Below are positions 1 through 23,000 of a stretch of 64,000 nt of DNA, piece by piece. The stretch is from Halichondria panicea (lineage: Eukaryota > Porifera > Demospongiae > Suberitida > Halichondriidae). Location of the stretch: the NCBI RefSeq assembly GCF_963675165.1, contig NC_087381.1, forward strand, positions 3,844,001-3,908,000. Direction: 5' to 3'. Position 1 is the first letter of the stretch, and every line of letters starts with the position of its first letter. The translations under genes and the position numbers were made by a program. The notes beneath the pieces are model-generated. The model made no database searches, was not told the origin of the DNA, and saw only the letters and a program-made list of their open reading frames with translations.

Positions 1-1421
1 GAAGCAAACATGCAGACGTATGATGATAAAATACTACCCATTTTCTGTCAATAAACAAAAAAGGGGTGGATCTGCAAATAAGTCAGAGTTCACAAAGGTT
101 GTCTGGCAGCACATCTTTGCAATGTTTTCTGACTCTTATACAGTCAAAATCCAAGAACATGGCTAGAAGCCTAAAAGCTGTTAATTTTCATCACGTTGCA
201 ACCGTTGAGCAGTACATTACAGCTGGAATATCGTTGCGGCTGCGCCTCGAGACAAAATTACAGTGCAGTAATAGAACTTACATCCACAAAATAGAAGTGT
301 CTCGAAAATTTCGCGCTATACGGTATATTATATCAACATAAATTATTTTGCTACGCACGAGTCTGAAGAGGCCTTCAAAGTAAGCAAAACTAGCTATAAC
401 TCAAGTGCAAATGCACAACTGATATTCAATTACTAGTATTAAGCCTATAGAAGCTCTTCCTTGCACTTCATTAATCAGTGAGCAGCTGTAGCAGCCCAGA
501 TCGACAGACAGACCGACAGACCGACAGAGAGACAGACACAGACACACACGCTTTCATTAGTTTTTTTATTTGTTCAAGAAAGTATAAGCACAGAGAAAAG
601 AGCCATGCTTGACGGTACTAAAACTCAAAGCGCCGGCAGAAACACGGAAGGTGCTCTCCAACAAGATGGCTATAAGCTTCCATGGGTCCACGGGCGCGGT
701 TTAGATACATTTTATCCAAGAAGAGCTTGCAACTCCAGTAAGGGACCTCGAATGGTCAACGCTGGAGTCAAGGAAGCTCTTGAGCATCTGTAGGAGTCGA
801 CGTGTTGCTCAACTAGCTCTTTGACGGCTGCAAAATTCGGCATAGTTTTGTTATTTTTTGCAGTCTGCATCGTGGATTGAATTGTTGCTAGGGGGAGGTC
901 CTTTTATAGTGCTGCCGTCACGTGGTATAAGTCAGATATGCCACACCTACTCGGAGGATATGCACCCCATATATCCTCTTAGGTGTGGTATATCCTATAC
1001 ATATAATTATGTGATCATTAGATTAGCAGTAAACTGAAACTATACTAATCTATTTTTAGCATCCAGTCCACACCATCATAACAACCAACTTCCTTTCAGA
1101 GTTTACCCTAATAAGGAAATGAAACCAAGGTGCGGCATTGCACCCACCTACTGTACTTAAATGTATCTGCAGTTTGAATATACCTTTGGTTACCAGGCAA
1201 CTATGAACACTGTGATTGGAATGTAGAGTGAGTTTAAGCACTACACCCATCAACCAATTAGCTTCCTTACAGTATGTCTGTGGGAAGTGCATGTACACAA
1301 CAACATGATGACAAAAGGAACATAAAAGAGACACTGGGCGCCCACTGCAACAACACTACTGAAACACTAGCTGTCACAGGCATGAATGTGTGCAGTTAAA
1401 ATAACTAAAACAAGCACTTAC
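1..1421. other. Left edge: presumed intron of the EGF/GAIN-like gene, with repeats
   Basis: I find no convincing exon here. The minus-strand gene to the right ends its last visible exon at 1422 with a phase-1 donor, so this stretch is probably intron. Positions 301-325 hold a fragment of a palindromic repeat end (GAAAATTTCGCGCTATACGG) seen elsewhere in the window, about 380-560 resembles the right part of the repeat copies at 8734 and 41296, and 505-550 is a GACAGACA-type simple repeat. Positions 935-990 form an imperfect palindrome around a CACACCTA motif. Short ORFs here look fortuitous. Confidence 0.5.
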
Positions 1422-4400
1422 GGAATCCATCGGTCTCTAGCTTTGGCTCCCTGTCATCATATACTCTGAGAGCAAACTGGTCCAAAGTGTTGAGCACACT
1501 ACTTACTGCTTCTTGGTCTGCATTCTACAGTCAACACACCATTAATATTAAAATGCACGCAAACAAAGCCACTGTGACTATCATATCTTAATTGGGCCAA
1601 CTAAGAAACAATAATAATATATAACTAAGATAACTAGGATATCAACATAGTTACCTTAATGTTATAGACAGGTATAGCTTTTTCAGATTTTTCTCTGCAT
1701 TTAGGGTACTAATTTTGGCGGATTTGTAGCAAATTCATTACCACAATGTATTAGTCAAAAGATGTACAAGTATGAGTTTTAAGGTTGAATGGAAAGTTTG
1801 GATTCAGATACAGATGAGAAAAGGGCTAGCTTATAATTATATACTCTCAAAAGTACATTAGAAAAAAAGGAAATTTTTGTTTTATATTTTTAATGAGATT
1901 CATAATTTTTTAATTGCTATTAGCGCGTACTTAATTTAGCGTTAATCACCAATTTGCTAAAATTAGTACCCGTTTATAATAGTAGGCACTGTACGCAAAA
2001 AATTCATTCAACATACGGAGTACCTTAATTAAGGTGACATACATAATTATATTTTCATGCTGCAGTTCGTTCGTTACCTTAAGGTGACAAAGTTAGATTT
2101 TTCTGCTATTTCACTGTCAGTGCATGTGCAGTTTAAAATGCCTTTTCCAATTATCCGCGAGTACACATTATTTTTGTGATTTTATTCTCGAAATAGCAGA
2201 AATTAATGCCCGGGAAAATATGTCACCCTAAGGTATAATTACGATCCCAAAGCATGCACCAACTGTAGCAAGTTATGATTAACATAATGATCAAATCGAC
2301 TGCTCTAGATGTACGTAGAAACTGACCTCTCCCCCACCAGTATCCACTCTGCCAAAGAAGTCATCCACAATGTTAGTTAGCAACTGTAGCAATACACACA
2401 AAAGCAGTGGGCTAGCCAAAGTAAAAACATAATTGTATATGCATCAATCCACAACTAAACAACGTCCAACAAGCACATGTACTACATGTATATGTGTATA
2501 CTCACCACGCTGAACTCCCGAGAGGCCAGCTGTCCATTTTTAATAAGTCTGGAAACCAAATCAGCAAGCAGTTTAGCTATTTGTGTGCTATTTGAGTTAT
2601 TCAGTGCATTGCGAATTTCTTCCAGGCTCCCAAATTCCACACCTACAGAATTCGAGGTAATTAATAATACTATATCTACTTCGTTTTTGCAGGAAATAAT
2701 TATAACGATGCTGCCCCGCAATACTGTGCCTTTGGCTAAGTTACAACCTGGAAACACAAGGTTAAACCATGACATACACCCTGCATTTCTTTACACCCGG
2801 TCTGGCAGTACAAATTAAGACTTTGTCTGGGGAGCTAGAAAGCACTACTGATGTTCCCCCCTAAAATTTATAATAGCACATTCAGGTACTAGTTTTTATG
2901 ATGAGAACACTTACGCAACCTCAAAACTCACTAGAATACAACTAAGACAGTAGAGGTGTACAAGCCTAAGTTAGACAACTGACTACCTGTTTAACAGCAT
3001 ACCAAAAAATCAAAAGCACCTACATGTATGCGCAGTCAACCATATAGAATTTCTTACAATGTTGTACATGTACATACATGTAGGTAAAATATATGGTACG
3101 TGTTTTCACTGTAACAGTTTACGTAGCGCGCAACATGTTATGCAGAAGTGAAAGCCGAAAATAAAAGACAACACTACATGTAGCTGTCAGTTGTGTATTC
3201 AACCACCCACACTTGACTTTCGCACATAAGAATTTTAGCATAGGGACTGAACTAACCTTGACAAACAGAGTCGTTACGCACAGAAATGAATCCACTTTGA
3301 CAAACACACTTGTAGGACCCATTAGTGTTTCTACACAGTGACATCGCAATTTCATTGCACTCATTCATCTCTGAAGATGCACATTCATCAATGTCTGCAT
3401 GTACATGTAAAATATGAAACTATAATTATGCAGTCATAAGTATAACCCAAAGTGTATAATTCCCTGTTTATACATGACATCTACATACATGTAGTTTAAT
3501 TTACGGTTACGAGGAAACAGATCACATATCACCCCTTTCCTCATTCAAACCTTGACAACTGAAGCCATTTGTTGACACGTTAAATCCTTGAGGGCAGCTG
3601 CACTGGTAAGAGCCATGAGTGTTCAAACATTGCGCTTCACACTGGTTTAAGTCAGAAGATTCACACTCATTAATATCTGTAGGATTGCGTACGAATCAAT
3701 AATCAGAATGGAATACCTGCAATGTAACTGCATGCAAATTTTTACTAATAAACATGAGTTACAGGATGTCAAACCTTGACAACTGAAGCCATTATTCAAC
3801 AGACTGAATCCTTCTGAGCAGTTACACTGGAAGGAGCCGTTAGTGTTGATACAAATATCCTCACAATTGTTCAGGTCAGAAGATACACATTCATCAATAT
3901 CTGTAATGGCCGGAATATACAGTAAGTAGAATTACTTGTACTAACTGTATCGTGCAACACTGATGATCGCTTTAATTGTTCAATGAATCAAGGCAACGAT
4001 GTACATGCAGGGTTTAATGTAGGGGGGGGGGGGGGCAAAGAATTATTTTTATATAATGACATTATAAACTTAAACACATGAAACTGTACCTACATGTATA
4101 TAATATACATATATTAAGTACTTAGGAATTATTATTCACGTAAGCAATTTTTCAGAAATGAGCATAGCCCAAATGCAGTGCTATCGCGCACATGTAATGC
4201 AGCCGGAGAAAGGGACATACGTACATAGCACTACGGTTATCTTACCCCGACAACTGAAGCTATCTGGCGAAAGACTGAATCCAGGCAAGCAGTCACACTG
4301 ATATGACCCATTGGTGTTGAAACACATTTCATCACAGTTATTCAAAGGAGAACTGCATTCATCAATGTCTGCAATTATACATTATAGCATAATTATAACA

Positions 4401-7062
4401 CTGCATGTACATGCATATACATGTACCATCACAGGTGCGGCGATCAGCAGCCAGATCGAATCCATTCATACAGCTACACTCGTACGAACCAGGAGTGTTA
4501 CGACAAAACTGACCGCAGACGCCTGACTCACACTCGTTAATGTCTGTGCCAATAAACTACTAATTAATTCAACAGACACGGTGTACCTGTACCTGTACAG
4601 TTTCGTCCATCTGGAGATAGTGTGTACCCTCTATTACACACACAAACAAAAGAGCCAGGAGTATTATTGCATCCCTGTTCACACCCACGCTCTGTCGTTA
4701 GGCACTCGTTGATGTCTACAGAATGAAACAATAGCAGTTTGTTCAGACTATATGCCAAGTACACTAATTGTTAGGTACATTCGTAAACATGAGACAGACG
4801 TAATACTTGGCTTACGCCCTAAACCTATGTGACATTGTTATATGTGTTTACACAGCCGTACCTGCACAAGACCTCCCGTCACTATCCAGCATGTACCCAT
4901 CCATACACCCACACTGGAAAGAGCCATTGGTGTTGAAGCAGAGTTGGTCGCAGACATTTGGTACCATAGAGCACTCATCTACATCTGAAGAATGAGGAAG
5001 TACATGTATGATGCCATAACAACTACAATTTAGACTAAAGCATTCTCACTAAACGACACTAACTCTATTGGGTGTTTAATGTTTCCACATACCTTCACAC
5101 TGAAATCCATTAGATAGAAGCGTGTATCCATTGAAACATGAGCAATTATACGAGCCATCATTGTTAGTACAATCTTGTTCGCAATTATTGGTCCCAGGAA
5201 CTAAACACTCGTCAAAGTCTATTACACAAAATAATAGTGTAATAAAAATTATAATTATATGCAGCGCACGCATTATACAGCTCGAGTCAGTATGCAGTAC
5301 GTGATTTACCAACACACGAGACTCCATTATCAGAGATATTGAATCCATCCCTGCATTCACAATGATAAGATCCGGGTTTGTTGACACATGTTTGTTCACA
5401 ATTACCATTGCTTTCTGCACACTCATTAACATCTGCATGAGTGAAGAATTCAATGATAATTAATGTTTTGTAACAATAACTTAATTAACTTCAAAGGCTA
5501 TAGGTGGTCTACAGCATGCTGTAAACAGAAGATGTACTATACTGTTTCCATAGTAACTTACAGTGCACTGTAGTCCACTAAACTTACGCAATACCATTAT
5601 AATAATTTTACAGACCTAAACATGATCCAATAGTTCCTTCAGCTGGTACACGGTAGCCAATCGCTTTACAGCTATCACACTGAGTACTGCCAATAGAGCA
5701 AACACTGCGACCATCACCACACTCGGAAACATTACATGATCCAGCACCTGTATTGCAGTCAGTATAATGTCTTCACACGGGAAAAACTAACATGTATGCA
5801 TGGTGCTGCACGTGCAGTACTACATAATTATTATTATATGTAACTCCAAACTTGTAGCTAATTTAAAATGTAATGGCCCTGCAATGCGTTTTTGTGAGCA
5901 GTACAACTGGAGTTGAAAATAAAATATCTCATGCACACACAAAAGTAATATGCAAACACTCTTACCAGTTATGTCTTCCTCTGGGCACAATGCTGCAGTG
6001 TTATCCAGGGGTAAATCAGAGATGGTCAGTGATCTCCTTGAGGTTTCCATTCTGAAAGCCTCCTTTCTGAAGTAAAGCTGCTGGTTGTTTGTTGTGTCAC
6101 ATGATAAGTTTGTCACATTACCGGCCTGGGTTTGGTACATACTCGACCTGAAATCATAAAGTCATGTTACTATGGAATCTATTTTACTTTGATCTTAGAG
6201 AGCCGCAAAGTGCAGAGTACAGCTAGTACAGCTAGAGCCGTAACAATTCTGTGCGAGCATGCAGTTCTGAAATTCAAACTACCAGCAATTCCCCTAATAT
6301 TCTTTGTCGTGCATAACTCTAATTACGAGCCAAATTGCATGGAACCATTCATAGACACATACTAACTTGCAGTTCACTCACATGTTTTTAGCGTCAAAAT
6401 TGTTTCTTAGCACAACATGTCTGCACAAGCCATTCCATACAGTCAGAGTGATGTCATCCAGTGACCAAGTACCTACCCCATAACGTGAGATTGCCATAAA
6501 TCTTTGCATCCATCTCACACTGACGCCATCCACCAAGAAGGCAGGATCACATATATACTCTCGAAACTGGAACTGCCGGTTACCTTCCACAAATTGTCGC
6601 GAAAAATTACTTGAATATTGTAGAGCTTCTGCAGTCACCATGTTGTTTCCCAATAGTCTCACAATTGACGAGTTGGTCTCATTAAAGCTGGGTGTGTAAA
6701 ATCGAACTGGCTGCCAGTTACTCGATGGAGTTTTCCGAATTTCCAAACGAATTCCCTGCTCCAGGGTTTCAGGGACATCACATCCGAACCTCAGCTTAAA
6801 CGAAATTTCCCTGTGGTGCAAGAGGCAGAGCTATTAATAGGTCTAAAAACTAAGCTACTGTATATTAATCAAAGCAAAGCTAGTGGACCACTATTAAAAA
6901 CATGCTGCTGCTACAATTAACTCACAAGAACGGTGATGTCTGACAGCACTGCACAGAGTCAGAAGATGTAAGTGAAGTGAGGCAAGAGCTGGGCAGCTCT
7001 GCGACAGTCACCTTCAGGCAGAGAGTCAGCAGAAAAATAGCTTCATAAAGTATTAAACTCAT
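1422..7062 (-). CDS. EGF-repeat cell-surface protein, probable adhesion-GPCR-like (3' part outside window)
   Basis: Sixteen exons are visible on the minus strand (767 codons): 7062-6926, 6810-6382, 6147-5966, 5747-5616, 5432-5310, 5218-5093, 4984-4862, 4715-4593, 4543-4427, 4368-4246, 3900-3775, 3676-3551, 3394-3257, 2642-2506, 2383-2327, 1524-1422. All are bounded by AG/GT and keep frame. Exon 1 encodes a hydrophobic signal peptide ([21 protein letters not shown]). Exons 2-3 encode an extracellular domain with a [14 protein letters not shown] stretch, loosely like reelin-type beta folds. Exon 4 is Cys-rich. Exons 5-13 each encode one calcium-binding EGF module (D-x-(N/D)-E-C start, six Cys, N-T-x-G-S-(Y/F) core). 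Exons 14-16 are helical ([30 protein letters not shown]) and resemble the start of a GAIN domain, which would make this an EGF-TM7-type adhesion receptor. The 7TM part would lie off the left edge, so a plain EGF matrix protein is not excluded. Confidence 0.8.
4021..4035. repeat. Poly-G tract in an intron
   Basis: A run of about fourteen G lies in the intron between the EGF exons at 4246 and 3900. It is a simple homopolymer and a likely site of length variation. Confidence 0.9.
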
Positions 7063-7359
7063 GATACAAAACTCGGAGCTTGCATTCGTTGTAGATTCAA
7101 GGTGTCTTAGTTAAGTTGAGTCTGAGAGTCGATTTACACTAGATCCTAATCATGGTCTTTAGGTTAATTATGACATGCAAGGGAAGTAGCCTAAGCTTCC
7201 ACAGTGTGCTCTTTCTAGAAGTGCTGAGTTGTTGCCCAACAATTTTCTTTGCTGTCTAAGAGCTAGCTAGAGCTAAGCCCACCCCACAACGTTCACATTC
7301 CTGACAAAATTTCCGCAGTACACTCTACATCCTTTATTCTTCTTGGTACTTGAAACAGG
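7063..7359. promoter_or_regulatory. Divergent (bidirectional) promoter region
   Basis: Only 297 bp separate the ATG of the minus-strand EGF gene (7062) from the ATG of plus-strand PSMC1 (7360). Both 5' UTRs and any core promoters must lie here unless there are unseen upstream non-coding exons. I see no clear TATA box close to either start. Confidence 0.6.
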
Positions 7360-19317
<11,958 letters not shown>

Positions 19318-20041
19318 ACTGTACTCCATAAAGTTATGCTCTATCATAATTATTATCCCAAGCAAACTGGTGTATGCATGCATGCATGGTGAATAGTCCA
19401 CAGACTAAAATTAATGTGTATAAATTATATAGTATTTGAATAGCAGACACCTTGGTACCAAGCCTCCGCCCTTAATAGTACTAACCGAATAATTATTAGA
19501 ACCCGCGAAAGTTTCTGCTGAGACCGGGCTTTGTAACCAAATAGCAGGGTTTCATCTAGTGGGGGGTTAGCATGTAATAGAGGGTGTGGTTAACAAATAT
19601 GGGAGTGGCCAAACATTTTGCGGCATGTGTAAACCTTCCCCCCCCCCCCAAACTTCTAATCCTAGATGAAACGAAACCCTAGGGATTTTCACTATACGAT
19701 ATTATAATTATTATACAAATTGCATTGAATCTGGGTCATCGTAGTACATCTATAGTCTCCAAGACATGACTTCTCTGCATACCCAGGTGACCCGACATAC
19801 CATGCATGCATGTCCGTAGCCTGGAATTTCTGTAAGACAATCAATTATTTAATAGCGTTTCAAGCAAGTTTTGCAAGTATAATTCTCAAATCACAGTTAC
19901 TAGCTAGCTTGATCTTTATAATTATAATTATAGCGTGCAACTATAATTATAGTATGAGATTGTAAATTGCGAATCCATGCACAAGCTAAAATTAGTTGTA
20001 CACGGCTATAATTATACAAATGTATACAACGTACACTAGAC
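19318..20041. other. Convergent intergenic region PSMC1 / LCMT2
   Basis: The two stop codons face each other 724 bp apart, so both 3' UTRs must fit here. An inverted pair around GGGTTTCATCTAG (about 19547) and CTAGATGAAAC (about 19661) with a poly-C tract at 19639-19648 marks a small repeat. I see no canonical AATAAA at a convincing distance for either gene. Confidence 0.6.
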
Positions 20042-23000
20042 CTAGATCGTGATTCGCATTGGAGATATGTTGAAATGAGTGCCAAATGAGAAGCAGTTTC
20101 CTCCACCACCAAACAGCCACATAGCTCCATCATCAAGCAAGTGCATCGTAAAACAATGCAGTAGTATTGGTGGGTTTTGACGCGGTGCCTAATAAAAAAA
20201 ATAATGAATAGAAATGTTGAAAAGCACCTGAATTAGCAATCATTTTCTCAAGCCAATTAAGTCACCTTTATTTTATACGTTGTGGTCTCGTCTGTTTTTA
20301 GGTTAATAATTACTGCCTCCATGTCCTCCAAACAGCCCACTCCACCAACAAGAATAACACTGTCCTTGTGAACACAACAACCACAACTAAACCTGCATGT
20401 GAAAATAATTATTGTGTAACACGTACAATAATTAAACCATGCACCAAGCTGCTGAACTTTTTGGGGTGGGGTCCACAATGGTAACAATCAAAGCAATGCA
20501 GTGCTCAGTATATGGCATGTTGCATCACTACCATGGCAACCATATATTGTTACCGTATAGCGCGAAATTTTCGAGGCACTTATATTTCGTGGATTAGCCT
20601 CTAAAAGCTATTTCGTTGTACAATGTTCGCGGAATGACTGCTTACCGGAAGCTACCCCTTTAAATCTCTGCATGTTATAGCAGGTAATTCAATTTTCGTG
20701 TAGGATTCTAACCCACGAAATCCGCGAAAATTAAGCCCTCTCGAAAATTTCGCGCTATACGGTATATGGCATAATGCACTGGGATTATAAATTATGCAAG
20801 TAGATTTCTGTAAGAGATATCCATTTGGGACTTATGCCCCACCATCCCACCTAATAACTCATTTGGTCCCTTTTATAGGCTATTACTTTTAAAACTAGAA
20901 GTGGGAAGAAAACCTAAAAATATACTATGGAATTCAGCAAACATTACTAATGAATTCCTTCAAAACACATGTCTTTTATTACGATCTATGACCAGTCAGA
21001 TGAGTTTAACGTCATTGGGCAACAAGTTAGTTATTACAGGCGCCCTCGTGCAATAATTATGTTGCTCCAGTGCAATAATTATATGGCATGTTGCACTCTG
21101 GCTGGGCAATAACTAATATATGTAGGTCGACAAATAATTATAAGCCCAGTGCGGAGTAGCCTCGATCCCAGCCCCTCTCACTAGAGAGCGGCCTGGAATC
21201 GAGGCTAAGTGCGGAGATTTAGCTGCAGTAGGTTGCCTAGCTAGATCTCCGGCTTCCTCTGCATAAATGCAGCCCTGCTATATAACATTGATACATAATT
21301 TTATACCTAGGAGTAAATGGCAGTGAAATCGCTAATTGTAATAAACTCCAGTCATCTTCTTCGTGCTTGATGTAATAGCACATATTTAAAGGGACCATTT
21401 CCTCGTTCAATCCTCCCATTACAATGACACCACCGTCATGGGTCACAGCAGCATGAGAGTGAGTACCTTGTGGAAGGTGGATAGGCAACTGCAAGAAAAA
21501 ATGCTGGTCTATTTTTGTTGAGAATATCCCTGTGATTATTTATGATCTTTAATGCTTTCAAAAAAATGCTTAATTTCAAGAAATCCACCAAATTGATAAT
21601 CATTAAGAGGGCAAAAATTAAAATTAATAATGATCAACATGACATGTCACGATCCAGCTGGTGGTTTCCTTCCCTATATGCAGTGCAAGTTACCTTCTTG
21701 CATTTCCAGTCTGAGGTTTGAATTAAGATGACATCGTCTAGAAATGAGTTATCAATTGTACATCCACCAGTGATTAGAAGACACTCGTGTCCTATAATAA
21801 TAATTCCTATAATATCATAAACACGAGAATAATTATCGTATTATTATGACCGCTTCATGGGATTAAGGCTCCAAAAACGTTACGTGATAATATTTATGGG
21901 GCTGTGAATGCCTCAACTATATTATAAACGCCGATAATTATTGCCTCGCATAATAAGTATTAGTTAATGTACAGTGTAGAGGGGTTTATGACAGTAAACC
22001 TCCCGACTACGAGGGCGTAAGCCCGAGGGGGAGGTGTGGTTTACTGTCATAAACCCCGAGGCACTGTGCAATAATTGATATATGTCCCATCTGATTGGCT
22101 GACTGTATCAAGCTGCATGACTACCACATAGCAACACTATTCAAACAAGAAGACAACTAGGAAAAGATAGCTCGTTCACACCAGGGCTGCTGTCCACACT
22201 CAAATCCTTGCGCGCGCAGCCTGGACAGAATAATATTATGAGCAGCCAGCCTCTCCCACAAAGTGAACGGTACAGAGCCAATCCCCCTCTCTGTTCAATT
22301 AGTCAGTCCCTTCCTCCACTTCCTGCGCAGCAACCAGCCAGAAGAAACAACACAGCTAGCTCTAGACAGTGTCTAGACCAGCTCTCTTCAGCTACATGTA
22401 TGCCAGGCTAGTAGGCAAGCAAAGGTAAGCTTAAAATAGCCACTCCTATATTATTACTAAACTGGCTTCAAAATACAAAAGCTGAACAGGCCTAGTGCAG
22501 TGCGTGCAGTACTAGTGCTAGTGAGCAAGGCTCAGCCTGAGCCCTAGCCCTCTCCCAGAGTGTCTCTAAAGCAGCTCTTTCTGCAAGCACACAGCAGAAT
22601 TTTTGATGAACTAGTCTACAGACTACACCCTCTGTCTCTATGTTTTCATTTATGAGATTTTGTTTCTCATGCATTCATTCATCGAAAACACCATTAATTT
22701 ATTTTTACTGCATATGCTTGAGGTGCCAATTTATGAGCCATAATATTATTTTCCCTTGTAGCCCTGAGGTGCCAATTTATGACAGTTAAACCGGGCCCCA
22801 CTAGACTACATGGCAAAAGTGTAGTAGGTGGGAAATATTAATAATTATTAGTTAGTATAATTATTGCACATGAACTTCTACTAGTACAGTCAGCATGGTA
22901 CGATATAATTATAGCTTTCTCTTTTTTTGTATACTGCAAGGAGATGAGAACATGCAGTTACAGCTTTCATAACGTACCTTGATACATTAAAATGTTGGCT

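Noticed and set aside
605..793. 62-codon plus-strand ORF near the left edge
   Set aside because: No domain, no splice context, and inside a presumed intron of the minus-strand gene.
1056..1334. 92-codon minus-strand ORF as a further exon of the EGF/GAIN-like gene
   Set aside because: It has no clear acceptor/donor pair in the required phase and no GAIN or 7TM-like pattern.
2477..2818. 113-codon plus-strand ORF
   Set aside because: Antisense shadow of an exon of the EGF/GAIN-like gene (2642-2506).
22208..22411. Pro/Gln-rich ORF in an LCMT2 intron
   Set aside because: No recognisable domain; lies within a repeat-rich intron flanked by palindromic ends.
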